This document shows, in pieces, positions 1 through 7,517 of a stretch of DNA of 64,000 nucleotides. A program made the translations under genes and the position numbers. The notes beneath the pieces were generated by a model that was not told the DNA's origin, did not search any database, and was given only the letters and a program-made list of their open reading frames with translations. The stretch lies in the NCBI RefSeq assembly GCF_020991275.1, contig NZ_JAJLQY010000007.1:1-64000 (forward strand), given 5' to 3'. The first letter of the stretch is position 1; each line of letters starts with the position of its first letter. Source of the DNA: Actinocorallia sp. API 0066 (GTDB taxonomy: Bacteria; Actinomycetota; Actinomycetes; Streptosporangiales; Streptosporangiaceae).

Positions 1-17
1 GAGTAGGACACCGCCGC
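1..17 (+). rRNA. rrf: 3' end of a 5S rRNA gene (partial)
   Basis: The first bases, GAGTAGGACACCGCCG, match the conserved 3' end of actinobacterial 5S rRNA, where this segment closes helices IV/V and helix I. The rest of the gene lies outside the window. A strong terminator follows 18 bases later, as expected for the end of an rrn operon. Only about 17 bases are visible, so the call rests on this conserved tail and the terminator. Confidence 0.8.
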
Positions 18-34
18 AATACACTGTGAAAGAT

Positions 35-64
35 AGGGCCCCGGAGAGATCCGGGGCCCTTTCT
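35..64 (+). terminator. rrn operon intrinsic terminator
   Basis: AGGGCCCCGG (35-44) and CCGGGGCCCT (51-60) form a perfect 10-bp stem with a 6-base loop, followed by TTCT. It sits directly after the 5S rRNA tail and ends rRNA transcription. Confidence 0.85.
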
Positions 65-98
65 GCATTTCCGGGGAAAGCACGGCACGGGTCGTCAA

Positions 99-132
99 AA
101 AGCGCCCCCGGGTGGTGGGTCGGGGGCGCTTT
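99..132 (-). terminator. helD terminator
   Basis: AAAGCGCCCCCG (99-110) and CGGGGGCGCTTT (121-132) form a 12-bp perfect stem. Read on the minus strand it is followed by a T-run, 12 bases past the helD stop. The symmetric A/T ends could make it bidirectional, a second stop for the incoming rrn transcript. Confidence 0.85.
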
Positions 133-143
133 GGGGGTGGGGG

Positions 144-2510
144 TCAGTCGGTGGTGAGGGTTTTCTGCCAGGTGGGGTCGGTGGTGAGGACGGTGAGGCG
201 CTGGGTGGCGCGGGAGACGGCGACGTAGAGGGTGCGCAGGCCGGTCGGGGTCTGCGCGGCCACCTCCTCGGGGGAGACGAGCACGGCGGCGTCGAACTCC
301 AGGCCCTTGGCTTCGAGGACGTCGAGGGTCTGCACACGGTCGGGCACGTCCCAGGTCTCCTTCGGCCAGCCGAGCGGGAGGATGACGCCGATGGTGCCCT
401 CGACCTGGCCGAGCAGGTCCACCACGGCGTCGCGGGCGGCGTGCAGCAGGGCGGGACGGTCGGCGTCCTGGTGCAGCGCGACCATCGCCTCGTAGCCGGT
501 CCGCCGGACGGCGCGGGCCGGTGCCGCGTCGGGCACGGCACGGGCCAGCACCCGGGTGGCTACTGCGGCGATCTCGACCGAGTTGCGGTAGTTCGTCGTC
601 AGCTCGAACGCGTGGTGCGGTCGGCGCGGTGTCCGGGCCCCGCCGCCGCGCCGGTCGCGTCCGCCCCGGTTCCGTGACTGCCCGCGTGACGGCCTGCGTG
701 ACGGCCCGGCGCCACCGCCGTCTCCGCCGATGCCGAGCGCCGCGTTCATGGCCTGCCGTGACGCGTCGAGGTCCTCCCAGGCGGACTGGGCGGGGTCCTC
801 CACGACGGTCCAGGTGGCCTGGCGGCCGCGTCGGCCGAGCATCCGCCACTGCATGGGCGAGAGGTCCTGTGCCTCGTCCACGACGACGTGGCCGAAGTCG
901 GTGGCCTCCTCTGCCTCGTCGTCCACCCTACGGGCGCGCTCGGACCGTTCGATGGAGGTGCTCAGCTCCCGGTACTCGGGCTCCCAGTCGGCGACCTCCT
1001 CGCCGGTGAGGATGTTGACGCCGTCCACGACGTACGGGTCGTCCTCGCGGACCTTCCCGGCGGCGCGCGGCGGCCGGCCCAGCACCGCGTCGATCTCGTC
1101 GAGGAGGGCGACGTCCTGGTAGGACCAGTCGTCTTCGTGGGTGAAGGAGGCGGCGAGCCTGCCGACCTGGTCGGGGGTGAGCTCGCGGCCAGCGGCGGCG
1201 CGCAGCCGTTCCGGGTCGCCGAGGGTGCGCAGCACCTGGGCGGGCGTGCGGATCGGCCACCAGGTGGTGAGGAAGTCGCCGAGCTGGTCGCGCGCGTTGG
1301 CGATGAACTCGGAGCGTTTGATGCCGGGCGCGTCCACGAGGCCGCCGATCTCCACGAACCTGTCCCAGAGCGTGTCCAGGAGGGTCTCGGCGACCTTGCG
1401 GCGGGCGGTGTTGACGCTGCCGGAGACCCGCTGGTGGAGCTGGCGGCGCAGCTTGTCGAGCCGGACCCGGTCCAGCCTGACGACAACGCCCGCGTGCACG
1501 ACGGTCAGCAGCTCGGGGGCGCCCGGCGGGTGGTCGGCGACGGCCCTGCGCAGCACCGCCGCCATGGATCCGGCACCCTTGATCCGGCTGACCTCGGGGC
1601 TGTCGTGCCGGGTGGCGGTGACGCCGGGCACGAGGTCGCCGAGCGAGCGCAGCGCGGCCGAGCCCTCGCCGAGCGACGGCAGGACCCGTTCGATGTAGGC
1701 GGTGAACCGCTGGTTGGGCCCGACGATGAGGACACCACGGCCGCCGAAGCGGCGCCGGTGGTGGAAGAGCAGGTAGGCGACCCGGTGCAGGGCGACCGCC
1801 GTCTTGCCGGTGCCGGGGCCGCCGCGCACGATGACGGTGCCGTCGGCGGGCGCCCTGATGACGACGTCCTGTTCGCGCTGGATCGTCGCGACGATGTCCC
1901 GCATGGCGCCTTCGCGGGTGCGGGCGAGCGAGGCGAGGAACGCGCCGTCCCCGACGACGGTGAGGCCGTCGACGAGGGCGGGCTGGAGGAGGTCGTCCTC
2001 GATGTCGATGACGCGGTGGCCGCGCGAGTGCAGGACGCGGCGGCGGACGACGCCGCGCGGGTCCTCGGGCGTCGCCCGGTAGAACGCCTCGGCGGCGGGG
2101 GCGCGCCAGTCCACCACGAGGGACTCGTGGTCGCGGGTGCGGACGCCGATCCTGCCGACGTACAGGGGCCCCTTGCGCTCGGCGGCCGGGGCCTCGCCGT
2201 TCTGGGCGGCCTCGGTGACGGCCTGGCGGAGGTCGAGCCTGCCGAACACGAGGCCGTCGTCGGCGACGTTGAGCGCCTGGGTGCGCAGCGACGCCTGGTA
2301 GACCATGGCGTCGCGGTCGACGAGCGAGCTGCGGGTGCCGGCCTGGGACTGGCGGAAGCCCTCCCTGAGCAGGTGCTCGGCCTCGACCCGCATCTCGTCG
2401 AGACGGACGTACGCGGCGTCGACCGTCGTCTGTTCCGCGGCGATCTCCGCGTCCTTGACCTGCCCGGCGGCGGGTCCGGCGGCGGGGCGCCCCACGTTGG
2501 TCGGCGACAT
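144..2510 (-). CDS. helD: HelD/HelR-type RNA polymerase recycling ATPase
   Basis: A 788-residue UvrD/Rep-superfamily ATPase of the HelD type. HelD proteins are not classical helicases: they push arms into the RNA polymerase channels and strip stalled polymerase from nucleic acid, and HelR members contribute to rifamycin tolerance. Visible are an N-terminal helical arm region (residues about 15-60), Walker A GGPGTGKT at about 230-237, the DEAQD Walker B motif before residue 560, and the C-terminal helicase motifs GLEFD and YVAVSRA. Residues about 593-630 are an Arg/Gly-rich low-complexity insert absent from the usual fold. The ATG start is preceded by AGGGAGAGG. It lies 28 bases downstream of the SRPBCC gene and probably shares its transcript. 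I see no rifamycin-associated element in front. Confidence 0.88.
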   Translation of the reverse strand: MSPTNVGRPAAGPAAGQVKDAEIAAEQTTVDAAYVRLDEMRVEAEHLLREGFRQSQAGTRSSLVDRDAMVYQASLRTQALNVADDGLVFGRLDLRQAVTEAAQNGEAPAAERKGPLYVGRIGVRTRDHESLVVDWRAPAAEAFYRATPEDPRGVVRRRVLHSRGHRVIDIEDDLLQPALVDGLTVVGDGAFLASLARTREGAMRDIVATIQREQDVVIRAPADGTVIVRGGPGTGKTAVALHRVAYLLFHHRRRFGGRGVLIVGPNQRFTAYIERVLPSLGEGSAALRSLGDLVPGVTATRHDSPEVSRIKGAGSMAAVLRRAVADHPPGAPELLTVVHAGVVVRLDRVRLDKLRRQLHQRVSGSVNTARRKVAETLLDTLWDRFVEIGGLVDAPGIKRSEFIANARDQLGDFLTTWWPIRTPAQVLRTLGDPERLRAAAGRELTPDQVGRLAASFTHEDDWSYQDVALLDEIDAVLGRPPRAAGKVREDDPYVVDGVNILTGEEVADWEPEYRELSTSIERSERARRVDDEAEEATDFGHVVVDEAQDLSPMQWRMLGRRGRQATWTVVEDPAQSAWEDLDASRQAMNAALGIGGDGGGAGPSRRPSRGQSRNRGGRDRRGGGARTPRRPHHAFELTTNYRNSVEIAAVATRVLARAVPDAAPARAVRRTGYEAMVALHQDADRPALLHAARDAVVDLLGQVEGTIGVILPLGWPKETWDVPDRVQTLDVLEAKGLEFDAAVLVSPEEVAAQTPTGLRTLYVAVSRATQRLTVLTTDPTWQKTLTTD

Positions 2511-2538
2511 ACCTCTCCCTCTCGACAGAGGAAGAAGC

Positions 2539-3081
2539 TTATGCGCTCCCGGTGTCGCCGGTGGAGGCCCGTCCCGCGCGTTCGTCCCGTTCCAGGACCG
2601 CCTTGACGCCTTCGAGGGTGGCGCGCATGCCGTCCCTGTTGATCCCGGCCCTGCGGGCGGGCGGGGTGCCGGTGAAGATCCGGCCGAGCAGGGAGACGAC
2701 GCCGGCGGTGCGGTAGCCGCGGCGCAGGTCCTGCCAGTACTCGGTGAGGCGGGTGCCGCCGTCGACGGGTTCGATCCGGTAGCCCCACAGCGCGACCTCC
2801 ATCCCGAAGGAGGAGACGCGGAAGGCGAACACCTGTCCTGGCAGGTGGGCGGTGACCTCGCAGGTGGTGAACCACACGTAGGGGCCGCGCCGGTTGAACC
2901 CGACGAACCTGCTGCCCTCCTCGACGGGTTCGTCGCGGACCCAGACTTTGAAGACCTCGGGCGACCATTCGGTGACCCGGCGCGGGTCGGCCACGGCGGC
3001 GAACACCTGGTCCGGCGGCGCGGCGATCAGCACGCTCTCCTCGACGACCCATTCCCGCGGCTCGGCGGCTTCGGCTCCCAT
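2539..3081 (-). CDS. SRPBCC (polyketide cyclase/START-like) family protein
   Basis: A 180-residue protein with an SRPBCC-fold signature: VEESVLIAAPPDQVFAAVAD near the N terminus, then alternating beta strands (REVEEGSRFVGFNR, TRLTEYWQDLR) and a C-terminal helix. The family binds hydrophobic ligands in a helix-grip pocket; many members are cyclases or lipid binders, and no catalytic function can be assigned here. The ATG at 3081 has GGGAGG about 8 bases upstream. It is divergent from the HD protein, with only 30 bases between the two start codons, so the two promoters overlap. helD follows in the same direction. Confidence 0.72.
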   Translation of the reverse strand: MGAEAAEPREWVVEESVLIAAPPDQVFAAVADPRRVTEWSPEVFKVWVRDEPVEEGSRFVGFNRRGPYVWFTTCEVTAHLPGQVFAFRVSSFGMEVALWGYRIEPVDGGTRLTEYWQDLRRGYRTAGVVSLLGRIFTGTPPARRAGINRDGMRATLEGVKAVLERDERAGRASTGDTGSA

Positions 3082-3111
3082 GCGCCGATCCTCCCGCACT
3101 ACGGTGATTCC

Positions 3112-3807
3112 GTGAACACCGACCACCCGGGAAAAGCGTCGGACGGCGCGGCGGATCCGTGTACCGGGATTACTGACATGCCCTCTGACGGGCTGAAACG
3201 GCCGCAGCCGCCCTCGTTCGCCGTGCCGGGGTCCTGGACCTCCTGGACGGACGCGGAGCCGGAGCTGGCCGTCCTGCTGGACGCGGGGGGCCTGGCCACG
3301 GTGCGGCGGGCGGCGGAGGCGGCGGCCCGCTGGCACGGGGCGCAGCGCAGGCCGACCGGCGAGCCCTACACCGTGCACCTGTTCGAGGCGCTCGAAGTGA
3401 TCGTCAGGGGCGCGGGGGAGCGTGATCCGGAGGTGCTCGCCGCGACGCTGCTGCACGACGTCGCCGAGGACACCCCGACGACGGTCGCGGAGATCGAGGC
3501 GGAGTTCGGGCCCGTCGTCGCCGAGTACGTGGACTGGCTGACGAAGCCGCCGGTGGTGTCCAAGCGGGACAAGCGGGCGGCGAAGGTGGCTTACCTGCGG
3601 CGGCTGAGGGAGGCTCCGGCGCAGGTCGTCGCGGTGAAGCTGGCGGACCGGGCGAGCAACGTCTCGACGCTGGACCGGATGCCGCCCGACTTCCAGCGCC
3701 GGTACTACGCGGAGACCGTCACCTATGTGATGCCGCTCGCGGAGGGCGTGCCGTTCTTCGCCGGGTGGTTCGCCGACTGGGCGCGGCGGTTCGCGCATCT
3801 GCGGTGA
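3112..3807 (+). CDS. HD-domain protein, small-alarmone-hydrolase-like
   Basis: A 231-residue protein resembling the (p)ppGpp hydrolase domain of RelA/SpoT (Mesh1-like), which removes pyrophosphate from ppGpp in a Mn-dependent reaction. Candidate metal ligands in order are H89 (YTVHL), the H115-D116 pair (LLHDVAED) and D179 (KLADRASN). There is no synthetase or TGS domain. GTG at 3112 is preferred because a TANNNT -10 element (TACGGT, 3100-3105) lies 6 bases before it, a leaderless arrangement. An internal ATG at 3178 would remove a poorly conserved tail of 22 residues. Its 3' end overlaps the convergent glycosyltransferase by 89 bases. It could instead act on another nucleotide. Confidence 0.7.
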   Translation: MNTDHPGKASDGAADPCTGITDMPSDGLKRPQPPSFAVPGSWTSWTDAEPELAVLLDAGGLATVRRAAEAAARWHGAQRRPTGEPYTVHLFEALEVIVRGAGERDPEVLAATLLHDVAEDTPTTVAEIEAEFGPVVAEYVDWLTKPPVVSKRDKRAAKVAYLRRLREAPAQVVAVKLADRASNVSTLDRMPPDFQRRYYAETVTYVMPLAEGVPFFAGWFADWARRFAHLR

Positions 3808-4714
3808 CGTCGCCGTCCAGGCCCGCCGCGACCGCCTCGATCCTGGCGAGGAAGGCGGGGACGGCGTCGGCCCAGTCGTAGCGGGCGGCGACGGCGGCGT
3901 GCCCGCGCCGGGCCAGGTCGGCGCGGAGCGCGGGGTCGCGGCGCAGCCGCAGCACGGCCCGGACGGCGGCGGCCGCGTCGGGGACGATCAGGCCCGCGCC
4001 CGTCTCCTCCAGCAGGTAGCCGGTGGCGGGCTCCGGCCCGGCGACGACGGGCACCCCGTGCGCGAGGTACTCGAGGACGGGCGTGGGGACGGCGGGCAGC
4101 GGCCGGGCGGCGCGCAGCGGGCCGAGCGCGGCGGACGCGCCGGAGATGATCCGCAACGCCCTGTCGTTCGGCACGAACCCGTACCAGCGCAGCACGCCTT
4201 CGCGCTGGGCGGTCCGCAGCATCGGCCTGACGTCCTCGGCGGCGGCGCCGATCACCTCGGTGGCGATGCCGTGCTCGGCCAGGCCGCGCGCCACGGTGAT
4301 CAGTTCGGCGGCGCCGCCCGCCCTGGTCAGGTCGCCCAGGTGGACGACGCGGGGGTCGTCGGGCGGGCGCGGCGGGGCGGCCGGGACGGGCGTGAGGGTG
4401 GGGAAGGCGTCACCGAGGACCACGGGGACGCCGCGTGGGACGGCCCTGCGTAGGGCGGGGTCGTGCAGGAGGAAGAGGTCGGTGTGCGCCGCCCGTTCGG
4501 CCATGGCGCGGCGGGCGTGCCGGAGCGCGGCGAAGCGGTGGGCGCGGCGCGGGACGTCCACGGGGGTGATGCCGGGCCAGGGCGTGGCCCGGTACGCCCG
4601 GAACGGCGCGACGTAGGTGACGCGGTGGCCGCCGTCGAGGAGGGCGCGGATCTGCCGGTGCAGAATCCGGGCGTCCTCGGGGTGGTGGCCGACGGTGCAG
4701 ACGCAGACCCGCAT
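3719..4714 (-). CDS. GT4-type glycosyltransferase
   Basis: A 331-residue GT-B glycosyltransferase. The N-terminal Rossmann half begins MRVCVCTVGHHPEDARI, and the C-terminal half carries the family 1/4 donor-binding stretch PTPVLEYLAHGVPVVAG (about residues 215-232) and a final LARRGHAAVAARYDW helix. A cytoplasmic enzyme using a nucleotide sugar is expected; donor and acceptor are unknown. The start at 4714 has GGGAGG 9 bases upstream and is better than the upstream in-frame ATG at 4759. It is last in a minus-strand run after the sulfatase and sulfotransferase, so a role in the same envelope polymer is plausible. The last 89 bases are antisense to the HD gene, and the final 25 residues are Arg/Thr-rich and unlike the family. 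Confidence 0.72.
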   Translation of the reverse strand: MRVCVCTVGHHPEDARILHRQIRALLDGGHRVTYVAPFRAYRATPWPGITPVDVPRRAHRFAALRHARRAMAERAAHTDLFLLHDPALRRAVPRGVPVVLGDAFPTLTPVPAAPPRPPDDPRVVHLGDLTRAGGAAELITVARGLAEHGIATEVIGAAAEDVRPMLRTAQREGVLRWYGFVPNDRALRIISGASAALGPLRAARPLPAVPTPVLEYLAHGVPVVAGPEPATGYLLEETGAGLIVPDAAAAVRAVLRLRRDPALRADLARRGHAAVAARYDWADAVPAFLARIEAVAAGLDGDVTADARTAAPSRRTTRRRTARPPRAASHR

Positions 4715-4733
4715 GGGGCCGCCTCCCGAGTGC

Positions 4734-4801
4734 TCACGATGCCGGAAAGGATGCTTCACCGGGCATCGTGACCAGCGCCGATGTACGCTGCGTGAACGCA
4801 G
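4734..4801. promoter_or_regulatory. Two inverted repeats between sulfotransferase and glycosyltransferase
   Basis: TCACGATGCC (4734-4743) pairs perfectly with GGCATCGTGA (4762-4771), an 18-base spacer apart. A second palindrome, CTGCGT-GA-ACGCAG, lies at 4788-4801. Both are 20-90 bases upstream of the glycosyltransferase start and downstream of the sulfotransferase stop, so they may be a terminator plus an operator. Confidence 0.4.
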
Positions 4802-4851
4802 GGAGGCGGCTCGCCGTCGGATGCTCTAGTTTGTGCGGGTGCCGGGGCCCG

Positions 4852-5709
4852 TCAGTCCAGGTATCCCCAGGTCTTGACGGTGTCCAGGAGCCGGGGGTGG
4901 ATCTGTTCGGCGGTGGGCAGCGGGCGGGCCGCCTGGACCTTGCCGGACTTGATGTTGGCGCTCCAGTCGCCGAACACGGGCTTGATCGGGCCGTGGTCCT
5001 GCGCGCCGTAGTCGAGCATCCCGGACTCCCAGGGCAGGTCGAGGTACTCGCAGATGCGCCTGGTCTCGTGCTCGGGGTCGGCGGTGAGGTCCTCGTACCT
5101 GACGGTGACGCCGTCGAGGTGCTGCCTGGCCTCCTCGACGCCGGCGACGTAGTTGTACGTCTCGTCGACGACGTCCTCCACCAGGGCGCCCTTGCGCCGG
5201 TTCATGACGGACTCGACGACGGACTGGGGGTGGCGGAGCAGGAAGATGTACCGGGCCTTGGGCCACGCGCTGTTGATGCGGCGCCAGATCAGGGCGTTGG
5301 CCGGGGTCTTGTCCACGATGACCGCGGCTTTGCTGCGTTCCATCTCGTGGTGCAGGATCCGGTCCCAGAGCAGGTGTTCGAGCTCCTTGCGGGTGAGGCC
5401 GAGCGCCCCCATGACGTCGTCGGTGAACTCACGGCTGGGCTCCACCTTGATCGTGCGCAGGTGCAGCTCGTGCGGCGCGCGGATCTGGGTGTGGCTGTTG
5501 AGGATCACCCGCAGCAGCGTCGAGCCGGAGCGCTGGGAGGACATGACGAACACCGGCGAGGGCACGAGGCGCTTGGCGCCGTGCCGCCGCGTGGGGATCT
5601 CCACCCGGCGCTTGGGCTTGACGCCCGGTGGGCGCAGGGCCTCGGCGAGGTGTTCGGTACGGCGGCGGATGGCCCGCTTGACTGCGGTGCTGCGCTGTGC
5701 TTCCTGCAT
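4852..5709 (-). CDS. PAPS-dependent sulfotransferase family protein
   Basis: A 285-residue sulfotransferase-fold protein that would transfer sulfate from PAPS to a hydroxyl. The 5'-phosphosulfate loop SSQRSGSTLL is at residues 57-66, and the 3'-phosphate-binding segment LLRHPQSVVES has R159 and S163. YEDLTADPEHETRRICEYL later matches the family's C-terminal helix. There is no signal peptide, so it is cytoplasmic. It lies 110 bases downstream of a sulfatase gene on the same strand, so sulfate addition and removal genes are neighbours beside a wall-polymer cluster. The substrate is unknown; envelope glycan or a lipid head group are possibilities. The 5' region (about 5773-5797) is unusually AT-rich, a likely promoter. 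Confidence 0.85.
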   Translation of the reverse strand: MQEAQRSTAVKRAIRRRTEHLAEALRPPGVKPKRRVEIPTRRHGAKRLVPSPVFVMSSQRSGSTLLRVILNSHTQIRAPHELHLRTIKVEPSREFTDDVMGALGLTRKELEHLLWDRILHHEMERSKAAVIVDKTPANALIWRRINSAWPKARYIFLLRHPQSVVESVMNRRKGALVEDVVDETYNYVAGVEEARQHLDGVTVRYEDLTADPEHETRRICEYLDLPWESGMLDYGAQDHGPIKPVFGDWSANIKSGKVQAARPLPTAEQIHPRLLDTVKTWGYLD

Positions 5710-5813
5710 CCCTCATGTCCCGGGTCGTTGGTGGCTCGCAGGAGACGATAGCGACGAACCGTACCAATCTGGACTAATGTTGCTGAATATTAACTGAGAA
5801 ACAGGCAACCTCG

Positions 5814-5828
5814 GCACCATTATGGTGC
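5814..5828. promoter_or_regulatory. Palindrome at the sulfatase 3' end
   Basis: GCACCAT-T-ATGGTGC is a perfect 15-base palindrome spanning the sulfatase stop codon and lying just over 100 bases upstream of the sulfotransferase start. The one-base centre makes a protein-binding site more likely than a hairpin. Its function is unknown. Confidence 0.3.
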
Positions 5829-7343
5829 TCGCCACGCCTGCCTGATGTAGCGAACACCACGGTTGACGATCGCCGGGCGGCTCTTGGCGAGGTCTTTGCG
5901 CTCTCCCGGGTCCTTGCTGAGGTCGTACAGCTCGTACGTCCAGCGGCCGTTCGGCGCCGAGTACTCGTGGCCGGGGGCCCAGCCGATCAGCTTCCAGTTG
6001 CCGAACCGCACGGCGGCCGAGCACTGCCGGCCCCGCCCCTTCTCCAGCGAGCGGTGGGTCTTGGTGGACCCGGCGTGCAGCCGCAGCCAGTAGAGGTACT
6101 CGTGCTTGGGGGCGCCGCCCGTCCCGTTGAGGACCCGGCGCAGCGACAGGCCGTCGTTCTTGGGGGTGCGGGCACCGGCGTAGTCGGCCATCGTGGCCAT
6201 GAGGTCGTAGTGCGCCATCGGGTGTGTGGTGCGCTTGCGGACCGTCCGGCGCAGCAGCTTCGGCGACCAGACGATGAACGGGACACGGGTGCCGCCCTCG
6301 TACAGGTTCCGCTTGATCCCCTTGTAGGGGCCGCTCGCGTTGAAGAACGCGGGCTCCACGCCGTTCTCCTCGTGCGCGCCGTTGTCCCCGGTGAAGACCA
6401 CGATGGTGTTCTCGTCCAGGTCGTTGCGCTTGAGCGTGTCGATCAGCACGCCGACGTAGGCGTCCAGGCGGGTGATCTGGGAGGCGTGCGTCTTGTTGGC
6501 GGGGCTCCAGTCGCGGTTGCGGTACGGCCCGAGATCGCCGATCACCGACGGGGCGTGCGGGAGCGGCAGGGTGAGCATGAGCAGGAACGGGTCGTCCTTG
6601 TTCGCCTCGACGAACTCCAGCGCCCTGTCCATGATCAGGTCCGGGCCGTAGAGCGCGCCGTAGTCGTCGAAGTTGCCCGGCAGCGGCACCCGGTTGCGGT
6701 TGTTCCACAGGAAGCGCGGGTAGTAGCTCTTGGCCTGGTGGTGGGTCATGTAGCCGAAGAACTCGCCGAAGCCCCGCGCGTTGGGGTGGCTTCCCTCGTC
6801 GGCGGAGTTGCGGCCGAACCCCCACTTGCCGAACAGCCCCGTCTTGTACCCGACGGACTGGAGCACGTCGCCGATCGTCCGGGTCCCCGCCGGCAGCGGC
6901 AGCTCGCCCTCCTTCGGCGGGTTGCGCCGGACGGGGTTGTGGCCCGCGTGCAGGCCGGTGAGCAGCGACGCCCGGGACGGCGCGCACACGGGCGCCGAGG
7001 CGTAGGCGTCGGTGAACAGCAGCCCTTCCTTGGCGAGCTGGTCGATCCGCGGCGTCCTGATCTTCGACTGCCCGTACGCCCCGATCTGGCCCCAGCCCAG
7101 GTCGTCGGCGAGGATCACGATGAAGTTCGGCCTGCCCGTGGCGCCGGGGCCGCGCTGGGCGACGTCGTCGGCCCGGACGACCTCGCCGAGCTGGCCGTGC
7201 GGTGAGCTGGGCGGCTGGTCGCCCGCCGCGAGCTTCTCCTTGGGGGCCGGTGCGCCTTCGCGCTGGGACGGCCAGGCCGCGCAGGCGGCCGACCCGGCGG
7301 CCAGCACGCCCGCGCCGAACAGGAAGCGACGCCTGTTACTCAA
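5820..7343 (-). CDS. Exported arylsulfatase-type sulfatase (FGly enzyme)
   Basis: A 507-residue type I sulfatase. Metal ligands are in NFIVILADD (D80, D81), and the formylglycine motif C-A-P-S-R begins at C120 and is followed by ASLLTG, the exact signature for maturation by a formylglycine-generating enzyme (none in the window). KWGFGRNS and FTGDNGAHEENG match the family's later active-site segments. A TTG at 7343 is the likely start: GGAG lies about 7 bases upstream, and it places RRRFLFGAGVLAAGSAAC at the N terminus, a twin-arginine-type signal with a weak lipobox Cys (C21). It therefore probably acts outside the membrane on a sulfated glycan or sulfate ester. It is divergent from the nonulosonate cluster. 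Confidence 0.85.
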   Translation of the reverse strand: MSNRRRFLFGAGVLAAGSAACAAWPSQREGAPAPKEKLAAGDQPPSSPHGQLGEVVRADDVAQRGPGATGRPNFIVILADDLGWGQIGAYGQSKIRTPRIDQLAKEGLLFTDAYASAPVCAPSRASLLTGLHAGHNPVRRNPPKEGELPLPAGTRTIGDVLQSVGYKTGLFGKWGFGRNSADEGSHPNARGFGEFFGYMTHHQAKSYYPRFLWNNRNRVPLPGNFDDYGALYGPDLIMDRALEFVEANKDDPFLLMLTLPLPHAPSVIGDLGPYRNRDWSPANKTHASQITRLDAYVGVLIDTLKRNDLDENTIVVFTGDNGAHEENGVEPAFFNASGPYKGIKRNLYEGGTRVPFIVWSPKLLRRTVRKRTTHPMAHYDLMATMADYAGARTPKNDGLSLRRVLNGTGGAPKHEYLYWLRLHAGSTKTHRSLEKGRGRQCSAAVRFGNWKLIGWAPGHEYSAPNGRWTYELYDLSKDPGERKDLAKSRPAIVNRGVRYIRQAWRAP

Positions 7344-7459
7344 GAGATGGCTCCTGGGGAGTGAGGGGGACCGGAGCAGCTTAGCGAGATCAACGGACAG
7401 GCGAATTGTTAATCGGTTCCGACAGCTCAAGTTGGCCGCCCGTTCATGTGGTTATGCGA

Positions 7460-7497
7460 AGGTTCTGGTGACGGTCAGTCACATCGTGACGGAACCT
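7460..7497. promoter_or_regulatory. Nested inverted repeat in the sulfatase/sialyltransferase divergent region
   Basis: Outer arms AGGTTC (7460-7465) and GAACCT (7492-7497) enclose inner arms GTGAC (7468-7472) and GTCAC (7478-7482). It sits 20-58 bases upstream of the 7518 start in a 174-base divergent intergenic region that must hold promoters for both directions. It is a candidate operator. Confidence 0.4.
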
Positions 7498-7517
7498 ACC
7501 CCGGATTGATAGGTGCC

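Noticed and set aside
2511-2538. Rifamycin-associated element upstream of helD
   Set aside because: The 28-base gap to the SRPBCC gene has a ribosome site but no 19-base inverted repeat of the GGGGCTTGCGGCAAGGCCC type.
888-2606. Long plus-strand open frame opposite helD
   Set aside because: It is antisense to a well-supported ATPase, has a Gly/Ala/Arg/Val-only composition typical of GC-rich shadow frames, and shows no domain signature.
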